Positions 53,751 to 62,794 are shown, numbered from the stretch's first letter. The stretch is DNA of 64,000 nt from Breoghania corrubedonensis (GCF_003053845.1 NZ_QAYG01000001.1:1308078-1372077); one strand, 5' to 3'. A program made the numbers and translations. The notes: a model not told the origin generated them from the sequence alone.

Positions 53751-56700
53751 GCCGCCTCCCGCCCGGCGATGCGCTCGACCAGAAACCGCTCCAGCAACCT
53801 TGTGAGGACTGCAGCGCCGGACGCGTCGGTCGGGACGAACAGCCGGAACTTCCACGAGATGATCTCGCCGAAGAGGCCATAGGTCTTGAGGCGGTCGCGC
53901 ATCGTGTCGGTGAAACCGGTGAGCTCGATGCGGTTCGAGCCCATGACGCGGGTGCGGCGAAGTTGAAGGCCTTCGGCGAGGTCGAGGATCGTGCGGCCGT
54001 CGGCCAGCGCGGCGAAGGCGTCGTCCGCCGAGAGGCTGGCGGTGCCCGTGGTCGCCGCGTTCGCGGCCCAGGCCGTTGAAACCTTGCGGCCGATGATCCG
54101 CTCGCCATCGTCGGTCTGCAGCCGGTAAACCCGCGTCGATTCATTGGGCAGGCGTTTCCAGATCGGCAAAAGCAAGCCGGAAACGATGTGAACGGTGCTG
54201 TCGGTAAATTCCGGGACCGCCGCGACCTCAATGTCCCAGATGCGGGCAAAGGTCTCGCGGTCGGTTTGGACCCAGTGAGTGTCGCCCATCATTGTAGTGG
54301 GCACCTTGGTGGATTCCATCGGCCGGATCAGGCGCACCCGGCGTTCGACGACACCGTCGTCGTCGATCACGCTGGTAGTCGGGACACGCACCGCGGCTCG
54401 GCCCGATCGCTCGTTGACCAGCAGGGCGGCACGCGGATCGGCAAGTTGGTCGAGCGCCTCGTCCAGCGCGATCGGATGGTTGCGCTCCCGCTGCGCGATG
54501 GTGAGCAGCGTGGTCTCCGCCCCGGTGGCTGGATGGGTGTGGATCACTTGCCGGTCGGTGACGGTGAACTGCTCGCCCCTCAGCGTCTCCAGCCCGACAT
54601 CATAGGTGCCGCTGGCGATGGCACCCTCGATCCGGGCGGTGAGGATCTGTTCGAAATGTGCGAACAGGATGTTCTGCAGATCGATGGTGAGCGCCAGCAG
54701 CCGGTTGAGGAAGGTGGTGATCGGCGGCAGGTCGTCCTTGATGCCGGTATCATCCATGAGCTTCAGTCCCGTCGAGGTCTCGAATGTCTCGAGCGGGCAA
54801 TCTTCGACCTTGCCGCCGACGATCATGAGATAGAGCCGGCGCAGCGCGTCGCGCGCATATGCGCTTTCGAGATTGTCCTCGGCACGGAACAGGCCCTGAC
54901 CGCCGGTCTGGCGCTGGCCTCGCGTGATCGCTCCGAGCGTGTCGAGCCGGCGGGCGATGGTGGAGAGGAAGCGCTTCTCCGCCTTCACGTCGGTGGCGAT
55001 CGGCCGGAACAGTGGGGGCTGTGCCTGGTTGGTGCGGTTGGTACGCCCCAGGCCCTGGATTGCCGCATCGGCCTTCCAGCCCGGCTCCAGCAGATAATGG
55101 ACCCGCAGACGCTGGTTCTTCGCCACAAGGTCGGCATGATAGGAGCGCCCCGTGCCTCCGGCGTCCGAGAAGATCAGGATGCGCTTGATGTCATCCATGA
55201 AGGCCTGGGTTTCCGCGAGGTTTGCCGAAATCGCGCGACCCTCGACGGCGAGGCGATCCGCCGTGGCGCCGGCACCCGGTTTGCGGACGATGCGGCGCGA
55301 GCGGCCCGTTACCTCGGCCACCATATCGGTGCCGAAGCGCTGGATGATCTGATCGAGCGCGCCGGGAACCGGCGGCAACGAGGCGAGCTTCTCAATCAGC
55401 CGGTCGCGCCTTGCGACGGCCTCGCGGCTTTCGACGGGCTGGCCGTCGCGGCTAACCGGGCGTGAGCACAGATTGCCCTCCGAGTCGGTAAATGGCTCGT
55501 AGAGCTGCACCGGGAAGGAATGGGCCAGATAGTCGAGCACATATTCGCGGGGCGTGATGTCGATCTGGACGTCGTTCCAGTCCTCGGTCGGAATTTCGGC
55601 GAGCCGACGTTCCATCAGGGCTTCCCCGGTCGAAACGATCTGGATGACGGCGGCGTGGCCAGCTTCGAGATCGGCGTCGATGGCGCGGATCAGTGAGGGC
55701 GTCTTCATCGCCGTGATGAGGTGATTGAAGAAGCGCTGCTTGGCGCTTTCGAAAGCCGAGCGGGCGGCGGACTTGGCCTGCCGGTTCAGCGTACCCTCGC
55801 TGCCGGTGACATTGGTCGCCTGCATGGCGGCATCGAGATTATTGTGAATGATCGCGAAGGCGCCGGCATAGGCGTTGTATATGCGCCGCTGCTCGTCGGT
55901 GAGTTGATGCTCGATCAGTTCGTATTCGACCCCTTCATAGGAGAGCGAGCGGGCTTGGTAGAGGCCGAGCGCTTTCAGGTCACGCGCCAGCACTTCCATG
56001 GCGGCGACACCGCCATCCTCGATCGCCTCCACGAACTCGGCGCGGGTGGCGAAGGGGAAATCCTCGCCGCCCCAGAGACCGAGCCGCTGGGCATAAGCGA
56101 GATTGTGGACCGTCGTGGCGCCGGTCGCGGAGACATACACGACGCGCGCATCGGGGAGCGCGTGCTGCAGGCGCAGTCCCGCGCGGCCCTGCTGCGAGGC
56201 GGCCTGGTCGCCGCGCTCGCCCTTCGATCCGGCGGCGTTCTGCATGGCGTGGCTTTCGTCGAAAATGATCACTCCATCGAAATCATCCCCCAACCAATCG
56301 ACGATCTGCTGGACGCGGGAAACCTTCGATCCGCGTTCGTCAGAGCGCAGCGTGGCATAGGTGGTGAATAGGATGCCTTGCGGCAGACGGATGGGCGTGC
56401 CCTGGCGAAAGCGGGACAGCGGCGTGACGAGCAGCCGTTCCTGACCGAGCGCCGACCAGTCGCGTTGCGCATCCTCGAGCAGCTTGTCGGATTTGGACAC
56501 CCAGACGGCGCGGCGACGGCCCTTCAGCCAGTTGTCGAGCAGAATGCCGGCGACCTGACGACCCTTTCCCGCACCGGTGCCGTCACCGAGGAACCAGCCA
56601 CGCCGGAAGCGGACCGCGTCAGCCACGTCCTCCGCTGCGGCGGTGACGACATCGCAGGTGTCATCGACGGTCCAGGCGCCGGCGAGATACTGCGCATGGG

Positions 56701-58042
56701 CTTCGCCGGCATAGATGACGCTTTCGAGCTGGGCGTCGGAGAGAATGCCATCGGCAACCAGCGCCGCTGGCAGATGCGGGCGATAGTCCGGTTTCGGGGG
56801 TGCGACCGAGGCCATGGCGGCCGACTGGACGAGCTTGGTGGGATGCGCCTGAGAGCCGGGAACACGGATCGACTGAAGCGCGTATTCCTCGTAGATCGCA
56901 TCGGTGAGATGCCCGCCCTGCGGCGGGGTCCAGTCGACCGTCTCATAGGCGAGCTCTTCTCCCGTCGGTTCGGCGATGGACGATGCGGTGCTGACACCGC
57001 CGTGGTTGCGGGGAGCGGCTGAGGTCGGGCGCAACGACGTGGCCCGCTGTCCGGAGACTGCGGGCAATGAGACCGGTGCGCGGGGCGGCATGTCCGCCTC
57101 GATCCAGCCAAGCAGCGTCGCGACATCGAGGGCGACACCCCGCGATGGCGGAAAGACGGTGGGATCATCGGCGGCGATTTTGTCGATCACCGTCAGCCGC
57201 GTGTCGATGGTGGTGCCATGGCGCGCATAGACTGCGCCGTCGATCGCGGCGGTGAAGACGACGCGCCCGCACTCCTGCAAGCGCGAAAAGGCGTCCCCCC
57301 ATTTCGGCGTGTTGGGTGCGAAACTGGCGCCGGTGATGGCGACGAGGCGGCCACCGGGCGCCATGCGCGCCAGTGCCGAGGCGACATGACGATAGGCGGC
57401 GTCGGCCATCCGCCCGGAGACATTGGCCATCACCGAGAATGGCGGGTTCATCAGCACGACGCTGGGAACGGCACTCGCCTCCAGATAGTCGTGGATCTGG
57501 GCCGCATCGAAGCGTGTGATCGAGAGAGCCGGAAAGAGGGAAGAGAGAAACGCGCCGCGCGTCTCGGCCAGTTCGTTGAGATGGAGCCGGCCCCCGGCGA
57601 TTTCGGCGAGAATGGCGAGCAGGCCGGTGCCGGCTGACGGTTCCAGCACGATGTCGTCCGCGGTGATCGCAGCGGCGGTTGCCGCGGCAAAGCCGAGCGC
57701 GAGCGGTGTTGAGAATTGCTGGAAGGCTTCGCTCTCTTCGGAGCGGCGGGTGTGCGAGGGCTGAAGGTCGGCGATCCTTTCGAGCAACAGCAACGCGCCG
57801 GCCGGAGACCCGGCTTTGCGCAGAAGCTCCTTTCCGTATTTCCGCAGAAACAGGACGGCGGCACCTTCGCAGACGTCATAGGCGGTTTTCCAGTCCCAGG
57901 CGCCGTCGGTATCGGAGCCGCCGAAGGCGGCGTCCATCGCAATACGGAGCGCGGGCGCGTCGATGCGGCGGCCTTGTTCGAGAAGCGGAAGGAGCTGATG
58001 GGCGGCGCGGGCGAGCGCCGCCGCGGAAACGATCTCTGTCAT
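53747..58042 (-). CDS. DNA methyltransferase-SF2 helicase fusion (strawberry-notch family)
   Basis: Protein of 1431 aa. The N-terminal domain has N6-adenine methyltransferase features: QQFSTP (108-113), motif I LEPSAGTG (133-140) and motif IV NPPF (199-202). A strawberry-notch-like SF2 helicase follows: Walker A GDGTGAGKGRQ (486-496), Walker B DESH (595-598), motif III YVSATGAT and motif VI QGLGRTNRTNQ. Phage P1 DarB has the same methyltransferase plus helicase plan and protects incoming DNA from restriction, so an anti-restriction or DNA-modifying role is plausible. It is translationally coupled to the Toprim gene. Confidence 0.88.
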   Translation of the reverse strand: MTEIVSAAALARAAHQLLPLLEQGRRIDAPALRIAMDAAFGGSDTDGAWDWKTAYDVCEGAAVLFLRKYGKELLRKAGSPAGALLLLERIADLQPSHTRRSEESEAFQQFSTPLALGFAAATAAAITADDIVLEPSAGTGLLAILAEIAGGRLHLNELAETRGAFLSSLFPALSITRFDAAQIHDYLEASAVPSVVLMNPPFSVMANVSGRMADAAYRHVASALARMAPGGRLVAITGASFAPNTPKWGDAFSRLQECGRVVFTAAIDGAVYARHGTTIDTRLTVIDKIAADDPTVFPPSRGVALDVATLLGWIEADMPPRAPVSLPAVSGQRATSLRPTSAAPRNHGGVSTASSIAEPTGEELAYETVDWTPPQGGHLTDAIYEEYALQSIRVPGSQAHPTKLVQSAAMASVAPPKPDYRPHLPAALVADGILSDAQLESVIYAGEAHAQYLAGAWTVDDTCDVVTAAAEDVADAVRFRRGWFLGDGTGAGKGRQVAGILLDNWLKGRRRAVWVSKSDKLLEDAQRDWSALGQERLLVTPLSRFRQGTPIRLPQGILFTTYATLRSDERGSKVSRVQQIVDWLGDDFDGVIIFDESHAMQNAAGSKGERGDQAASQQGRAGLRLQHALPDARVVYVSATGATTVHNLAYAQRLGLWGGEDFPFATRAEFVEAIEDGGVAAMEVLARDLKALGLYQARSLSYEGVEYELIEHQLTDEQRRIYNAYAGAFAIIHNNLDAAMQATNVTGSEGTLNRQAKSAARSAFESAKQRFFNHLITAMKTPSLIRAIDADLEAGHAAVIQIVSTGEALMERRLAEIPTEDWNDVQIDITPREYVLDYLAHSFPVQLYEPFTDSEGNLCSRPVSRDGQPVESREAVARRDRLIEKLASLPPVPGALDQIIQRFGTDMVAEVTGRSRRIVRKPGAGATADRLAVEGRAISANLAETQAFMDDIKRILIFSDAGGTGRSYHADLVAKNQRLRVHYLLEPGWKADAAIQGLGRTNRTNQAQPPLFRPIATDVKAEKRFLSTIARRLDTLGAITRGQRQTGGQGLFRAEDNLESAYARDALRRLYLMIVGGKVEDCPLETFETSTGLKLMDDTGIKDDLPPITTFLNRLLALTIDLQNILFAHFEQILTARIEGAIASGTYDVGLETLRGEQFTVTDRQVIHTHPATGAETTLLTIAQRERNHPIALDEALDQLADPRAALLVNERSGRAAVRVPTTSVIDDDGVVERRVRLIRPMESTKVPTTMMGDTHWVQTDRETFARIWDIEVAAVPEFTDSTVHIVSGLLLPIWKRLPNESTRVYRLQTDDGERIIGRKVSTAWAANAATTGTASLSADDAFAALADGRTILDLAEGLQLRRTRVMGSNRIELTGFTDTMRDRLKTYGLFGEIISWKFRLFVPTDASGAAVLTRLLERFLVERIAGREAA

Positions 58043-58065
58043 GGGGGAGAACCTCGGGAGAGCGG

Positions 58066-58148
58066 GAACGGGGCAAGCCGGGCAGCGCTCTCTCTGGACT
58101 GCACCGGCTCAAACCCGTCCCGGCAACCCTCTCCCTCTCAAGGCTCGG
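58066..58148 (-). ncRNA. radC-type leader RNA before the methyltransferase-helicase gene
   Basis: Read on the minus strand, an outer stem ACGGG/CCCGT encloses a long hairpin, GCCGG plus GCAG pairing with CTGC plus CCGGC (58077-58108, one bulge), whose loop contains AGAGAG. GAGAGGGAGAGGG precedes it, as in the parB leader. It lies in the 5' UTR, 24 bp before the start. Less regular than the other two copies. Confidence 0.55.
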
Positions 58149-58356
58149 GCGGCCGATAGGCCTCGTAGGGATTTCCGTCGGCGAGGTGACCGTAGGGCGT
58201 GAAGAGGAACTCGTCGCCGTCCCGGCCAACCGCGCAGATCACATATCGCACCGCGCCGGTTTCGGCGTCAGTGCATTCGAGCAGGGCGAGGTTGCCGTCG
58301 GCGGCGGCGCGCAACAGCGTCTGGAAATTGGCGCGGGCATGGTCGGGAATGCTCAT
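58138..58356 (-). CDS. Small conserved ICE protein (DUF6117-like)
   Basis: Protein of 72 aa (MSIPDHARANFQTLLRAAAD, LALLECTDAETGAVRYVICAVGRDGDEFLFTPYGH). The pattern matches short proteins annotated DUF6117 that are carried by rhizobial mobile elements; function unknown. Its start overlaps the stop of the gene at 58353 by 4 bp. The family name is from memory and moderately certain. Confidence 0.7.
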   Translation of the reverse strand: MSIPDHARANFQTLLRAAADGNLALLECTDAETGAVRYVICAVGRDGDEFLFTPYGHLADGNPYEAYRPPEP

Positions 58357-58763
58357 GGCCGGCTTCCGTCGAGCATCTCGGCGAGCCATTCGCCGGTATA
58401 GGTCCACGCCACGGTCTCGCCGGTGGCAAGGTCGAGGACATGTGCGCCTCCGCCGAACGCATCGATACGGGGCTGCGAACAGGTATTGGCGTATTGGAAG
58501 CCCCACCGTCCGGTCAGCGAGAACGCGGCGGCGCAGCGTTTGACGACCTGGATGACATGTTCCGGATCGCCGGTGACATCATCACGTATCCAGAGACAGG
58601 TGCCGCCATGCGCGGGCACGATAGAGAGATCGAATCCTTCGGACGGCGGGTCTTCCGATGCGTTTTCTCCGGACAGGCGGTTGTAGAGGTCGAGCGCGCG
58701 CGCCGCGTTCTCCGGTGATCCCACGTCGAGGACGCAGGAGAAGTGGGTGAAGTAGTCGGCCAT
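58353..58763 (-). CDS. Conserved hypothetical ICE protein
   Basis: Protein of 136 aa (MADYFTHFSCVLDVGSPENAARALDLYNRL; WGFQYANTCSQPRIDAFGGGAHVLDLATGETVAWTYTGEWLAEML). I cannot assign a named domain. The alternating beta-alpha pattern is globular and soluble. It is coupled to the downstream 72-aa gene by a 4-bp overlap, and the pair lies between parB and the methyltransferase-helicase gene in this ICE type. Confidence 0.7.
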   Translation of the reverse strand: MADYFTHFSCVLDVGSPENAARALDLYNRLSGENASEDPPSEGFDLSIVPAHGGTCLWIRDDVTGDPEHVIQVVKRCAAAFSLTGRWGFQYANTCSQPRIDAFGGGAHVLDLATGETVAWTYTGEWLAEMLDGSRP

Positions 58764-58862
58764 ATCGGGCTCCTGAAACAAAAAGGCCCGGCGCAATGGC
58801 CGGGCCGAGATGAGAATGATGGTGTGAGATGCGGGGCGGCGTGGGCCGCCCCGCCTGAGCGA

Positions 58863-60971
58863 CTACTCGGCAGCCACGGTTTGCGGCTCGTCCGCGGGCT
58901 CTTCGTCACCTTCGTCTTCGTCGGAGAGGAAGGCCGGCAGAGCTTCGCCGTCGTCCCCCTCGGTATCCGAGGTGGTGCCATCGTCGATGACGGGCAGGCG
59001 CAGCGGTTCGGGCAACCAGCCGCTGTCGGCGAGCAGCCGTTCGGCCTCCTTGGCCATGTCCGGCTTCTTCAGATGGTCGATGAGTTGTGCCGTTACCTCG
59101 CCCTTGGCCTCGCGCACCGCTTCGAGGATGCGGGGCTTGGTCACCCGGCCGAAATAGTTGTCGACCGTCGGCCGCCATCCGGTTTCCACCATGTCGAGCC
59201 CGACGGCACGGGCGAGCCGGTCCGCCTCATGGATGCGCTGCTGAACGCCGCGCGCCGTCGGCCCCGCGCCATAGGGATTGGCCTTCTCATAGAGCGCGTT
59301 GACGCCGAAGGAGACGCAGTGAGCGAGTAGCGCCATGCGGCTCGCATCGTCGAGACCGTCGATCTTCTCCCAGAGCGTTTCGTCATCATCGAGAGGCAGA
59401 TCGGCCTTCCAGGTCTCGTGCCGATCGTCGACGGTCTTGGCGGCCGCGCTGTCTTTCAGGTCATCGCCCTGAACCGGGAAATAGACCTGCCGGACCGACG
59501 CCTCCAGGCATCCCGGTGACGAGACGTGCTGGAAGGCATCGCGCACCAGCTTGTGGATCAGCGCGGTCATGGCGACGGATGGATTGTTGGCGAGCGCATC
59601 GCGCAGCGCCAGGGACCGATGCGCGGTCAGTTCGATCATCAACCTCTCGGGCAGCGGCTTGATCGCGTCGTCGTCCTCGTCCTGCGGCTCGGGTTCGTCG
59701 CCGACGGAAATGACGGTGCGTTGCACGGCGCCGGAACCGACTGCCGCATCGCAATCGCTTTCCACCTCATCGTCGCCCTCGGTCACTTCGTCCTCGGGGC
59801 GGACATAGCCACGCTCGACCGAGAGCTGGCCATCGTGGCGGATGCTGACAAATGCGCCGGCACGGCCGATTTCGGCAGGATCGTACTGCTTCGGCCGATC
59901 CTCGAAGGCGTCGAGTGCCACCTCGATCTCGCCGAGCCGTTCATCCACTTCGTCGGGCAATTCGTCGGCCTCGGCATATTCGGCCTCCAGACGGTCGAAC
60001 TCCTCACGCAGGGCTTCGCGTGTGGCCCGTTCCTCGTCGGTGAGATCGACTGGCGCGCCGGTGAGCGCCCGCAAGCCGTTGGTATGGCCATAGGGGAAAT
60101 CGGCTTCGACCGAGATCCATTTCCACCCCTCCTCGGCAATGGTCTCCGCCTCGGCGGTGAGCTTCTCGCCGACCAGTTTTTCGAGCAGCGCCACGTCCTC
60201 GATCCAGCCGCCATCGTCATCCTGAAAGAGGTCGCGCAGGACGGTGCCGCCGGCCTCTTCATAGGCGTCGATCGTCACGAAGCGCACGCGCCGGTCCGAG
60301 GCCCGCACGGTATTCTCCGTCAGCATGCGACGGATCTGATAGGGCTCTTTCGACCAGCTATGCTCGATGGCGTCCCAGACCTGTTCCTGGCGGGTATGGT
60401 CGGTGGAAACCGAGAAGGCCATGAGTTGATCGAGGGTCATGGCGTCCTCGGCATAAAGGTCGAGGAGCTTTTCCGACACCGAAGCGAGCTTGAGGCGCTG
60501 CTTGACGGTGTTGGCCGAGACGAAGAAGCGCGCGCCGATGTCTTCCTCGCTCATGCCCTGTTCCCGGAATTTCTGGAATGCGCGGAACTGGTCGAGGGGA
60601 TGCAGCGCTGCGCGCTGGACGTTTTCCGCGAGGGAATCTTCCTCGGCCGAAATCTCGCTGTCCGCCTCGCGCACGTTGCAGGGGACCGGCGCGGTGCGGG
60701 CCAACCACTTCTTCTTGGCGAGAAGTTCGAGCGCCCGGAACCGGCGGCCGCCGGCCGGAACCTCGAACATGCCGGTCTCATTGCCGTCGTCGTCCACGAC
60801 CGGACGGACGTTGAGATTCTGCAGGAGGCCGCGACGGGCGATGTCCTCGGCCAGGTCCTCGATCGAGACGCCGGCCTTGATGCGCCGGACGTTCGACTGG
60901 GAGAGAACGAGCTTGTTGAAGGGGATGTCGCGCGAGGCGCTGAGGGTGATCTTCTTGGCTGCTGTCGCCAT
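58863..60971 (-). CDS. parB: ParB/RepB/Spo0J family partition protein
   Basis: Large ParB-type protein of 702 aa. The N-terminal ParB nuclease-like domain (~15-110) contains VPAGGRRFRALELL; a central HTH (~150-185) reads MSEEDIGARFFVSANTVKQRLKLAS. The C-terminal ~400 residues are acidic (DEPEPQDEDDDAIKP) and then helical, far longer than chromosomal ParB. It is not next to parA (45169), so it probably works in DNA handling or gene control rather than as the ParA partner. A structured leader RNA lies in its 5' UTR. Confidence 0.9.
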   Translation of the reverse strand: MATAAKKITLSASRDIPFNKLVLSQSNVRRIKAGVSIEDLAEDIARRGLLQNLNVRPVVDDDGNETGMFEVPAGGRRFRALELLAKKKWLARTAPVPCNVREADSEISAEEDSLAENVQRAALHPLDQFRAFQKFREQGMSEEDIGARFFVSANTVKQRLKLASVSEKLLDLYAEDAMTLDQLMAFSVSTDHTRQEQVWDAIEHSWSKEPYQIRRMLTENTVRASDRRVRFVTIDAYEEAGGTVLRDLFQDDDGGWIEDVALLEKLVGEKLTAEAETIAEEGWKWISVEADFPYGHTNGLRALTGAPVDLTDEERATREALREEFDRLEAEYAEADELPDEVDERLGEIEVALDAFEDRPKQYDPAEIGRAGAFVSIRHDGQLSVERGYVRPEDEVTEGDDEVESDCDAAVGSGAVQRTVISVGDEPEPQDEDDDAIKPLPERLMIELTAHRSLALRDALANNPSVAMTALIHKLVRDAFQHVSSPGCLEASVRQVYFPVQGDDLKDSAAAKTVDDRHETWKADLPLDDDETLWEKIDGLDDASRMALLAHCVSFGVNALYEKANPYGAGPTARGVQQRIHEADRLARAVGLDMVETGWRPTVDNYFGRVTKPRILEAVREAKGEVTAQLIDHLKKPDMAKEAERLLADSGWLPEPLRLPVIDDGTTSDTEGDDGEALPAFLSDEDEGDEEPADEPQTVAAE

Positions 60972-60980
60972 GGTGATTTA

Positions 60981-61060
60981 CTCCGCGACGGGCGCCGAGA
61001 GCCTCTCTCTCGGCTTGAAACCCGTCACAGATCAGGGCGCAGCCCTCTCACTCTCCGGGC
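60981..61060 (-). ncRNA. radC-type leader RNA before parB
   Basis: Minus-strand 5' UTR structure. Outer stem GACGGG/CCCGTC (arms at 61021-61026 and 60987-60992) encloses hairpin CCGAGAG-AGAGG-CTCTCGG (60995-61013). Upstream is a second hairpin AGGGC-TGC-GCCCT (61034-61046) preceded by GAGAGTGAG. It ends 10 nt before the parB start, close enough to affect ribosome access. It fits the described radC RNA motif. Confidence 0.7.
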
Positions 61061-61146
61061 GGCGCGGTAGCCGCCCTGCGACTCGCCGCCACATGGGGAA
61101 ATCGGATGCGGATAAAGCGAGCACCAAGTGTCTGCCCGATGCGCAG

Positions 61147-61674
61147 TCAGATTTCGCCTCGGCCGCGCAGACTAACCTCCCGGCCGATGCCGACGATGAT
61201 GTGGTCATGAAGCGTCAGACCCATAAGTTTGCAGCCTTTCTGGATTTCCCTCGTCATCGCAATGTCGGATGATGAAGGTTCAGGATCACCGGTAGGATGA
61301 TTGTGCACGACGATCAGCGCAGTGGCGTTGAGTGCCAGAGCACGTCTCAATACCTCCCGGGGATAGACCGGAACGTGATCGACCGTGCCTATGGCGAGGC
61401 ACTCATCCGAGACGAGACGGTTCTTCCGGTCGAGATAGAGGACATGAAACCGCTCCACTTCGCCGCGGATGGTGAGTGCGCAATAATCCAGCACTGCCTG
61501 CCAAGATGACAACACCGGGTTCTGGTTGAGGTGGCGCAGCAGGATCTGGCGTGCCTCATAGATGGCGACCTGCTCCTGGGCCGAGAGCAGTCCGGACTGA
61601 GGCTCCATACCGAGCGTCCTGTGATGTCTTGTCATGTCCAACCGGCCGCGCAGGCCATCGGTCAACAGGATCAT
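61147..61674 (-). CDS. radC: RadC family JAB-domain protein
   Basis: Protein of 175 aa with a JAB/MPN metalloprotease-like domain; the zinc motif HNHPTGDPEPSSSD is at 124-137. The N-terminal helix-hairpin-helix domain of full-length RadC is missing, as usual for ICE-borne copies. Biochemical role unsettled; on mobile DNA it is linked to antirestriction or establishment genes. It overlaps the ardC stop as ATGA, forming an ardC-radC operon. Confidence 0.92.
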   Translation of the reverse strand: MILLTDGLRGRLDMTRHHRTLGMEPQSGLLSAQEQVAIYEARQILLRHLNQNPVLSSWQAVLDYCALTIRGEVERFHVLYLDRKNRLVSDECLAIGTVDHVPVYPREVLRRALALNATALIVVHNHPTGDPEPSSSDIAMTREIQKGCKLMGLTLHDHIIVGIGREVSLRGRGEI

Positions 61675-62630
61675 GCCACCCTCCTGTCGCAGGAGGTCTC
61701 GATCAGGCTGGATTCCGTATCGTCGGGCGCGAAGGCGAGAAGCCAGTCGGCGGCCTTGCTCGCCTGGCTGGCGGCACGGACAATGGCGCGATTGTCCTCG
61801 CGCAGCACTTCGAGCCAGGAGCCGATATAGTCGGCATGCCGGACGGTCGGGGCAATGCCGAGCGAGGCGCAGCAGAAGGCGGCGTTGATCTCGGCGATGA
61901 GTTCCTCGAAGGCGTATTTCTTCGTGCCAAACGAGCCGGAGAAATCACGCCCCAGACGCGAGACATGGCCTGTCGCGTGGCCCAGCTCATGCAGCGCGGT
62001 GCGGTGCCAATTGATGGGCTCGAAATAGGCCTGCGGCGGCGGCACCTGCACATAGTCCTGGGCAGGCACATAGAAGGCACGGTTGCCGCCGATGCGAAAA
62101 TCGATGCCCGTCGCATTGATCAGCGCTTCGACACGCGGTTCGATCAGACCCGTCGGCACCGGCGGTGCGGCGGTCGCGACATCCTCGGGCAGGTTCTCGC
62201 ACTGATCGGTGTTGAAGACGGTGAAGCGTTTCAGGAACGGGATCGCCTGGGCATCCTCGCCGGTCTCGCGCGCACGGCGCTTTTCCTCCTCCGGCACGAA
62301 ACGGTCGGCATAGACGACGGTGGTGCCGTGCTCGCCCTTGCGGACATTGCCGCCAAGCGACAGCGCCTGGCGGAAGGTTAGCCAGCTCTGTCCGGAAAAG
62401 CCGCGTTCGATCACGGCGCCCCAGAGCAGCAGGACGTTGATGCCCGAATACTGACGATCGGTGGAGGCGTTCTTTGGAAGGCCAAGAGCCGCCTTCGCGG
62501 TCGCCGTTCCCCAAGGCTGAACCCAGGGCACCCGGCCGGCCTCCAACTCGGTGATGATCTTGTCGGTGATTTCGGAATAGAGATTGGTCCGGTCGCCCCT
62601 GGCGCCGGATTTGCGGTTCTGTCTGGACAT
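61671..62630 (-). CDS. ardC: ArdC family antirestriction protein
   Basis: Protein of 319 aa. The N-terminal ArdC domain (~15-150; ITDKIITELEAGRVPWVQPW, GINVLLLW) binds single-stranded DNA, and the C-terminal zincin-like domain has HELGHATGH at 214-222. In studied conjugative plasmids ArdC protects entering DNA from type I restriction. It is the first gene of ardC-radC and has a structured leader RNA directly upstream. Confidence 0.94.
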   Translation of the reverse strand: MSRQNRKSGARGDRTNLYSEITDKIITELEAGRVPWVQPWGTATAKAALGLPKNASTDRQYSGINVLLLWGAVIERGFSGQSWLTFRQALSLGGNVRKGEHGTTVVYADRFVPEEEKRRARETGEDAQAIPFLKRFTVFNTDQCENLPEDVATAAPPVPTGLIEPRVEALINATGIDFRIGGNRAFYVPAQDYVQVPPPQAYFEPINWHRTALHELGHATGHVSRLGRDFSGSFGTKKYAFEELIAEINAAFCCASLGIAPTVRHADYIGSWLEVLREDNRAIVRAASQASKAADWLLAFAPDDTESSLIETSCDRRVA

Positions 62631-62635
62631 CGAAG

Positions 62636-62715
62636 GTCTCCGCGACGGGCGCCGGAGGCCTCTCCTCCGGTCCTCATCCCGTCACGGCAAACCCGTCCGC
62701 ACTCTCACTCTCAAA
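62636..62715 (-). ncRNA. radC-type leader RNA before ardC
   Basis: Minus-strand 5' UTR structure with outer stem GACGGG/CCCGTC (62678-62683 with 62644-62649) and inner hairpin CCGGAGG-AGAGG-CCTCCGG (62652-62670). Compared with the parB leader, the inner stem differs at paired positions that keep pairing, while the AGAGG loop and outer stem are identical. GAGAGTGAGAG precedes it. It ends close to the ardC start. Confidence 0.72.
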
Positions 62716-62725
62716 AGGGGGCGTT

Positions 62726-62794
62726 GCGGGGGAATCCCCCGCTCGAAGGGGTCGGCCGAGACCAAAGGCTCGGCCGCAGGGGAAGGCTTTCCCC
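62726..62794. other. Three consecutive GC-rich hairpins
   Basis: Three back-to-back inverted repeats: GCGGGGG-AAT-CCCCCGC (62726-62742), GGCCGAG-N8-CTCGGCC (62754-62775) and GGGGAA-GGCT-TTCCCC (62779-62794). They lie between the ardC leader and the divergent HTH gene. They could be the distal part of the leader RNA, terminators for opposing transcripts, or a protein-binding site. No poly-T tract follows on either strand. Confidence 0.5.

Noticed and set aside
59526-61070. Open frame of over 500 codons opposite parB
   Set aside because: It is a shadow of the parB coding strand caused by GC-skewed codon positions; no start signal or family match.
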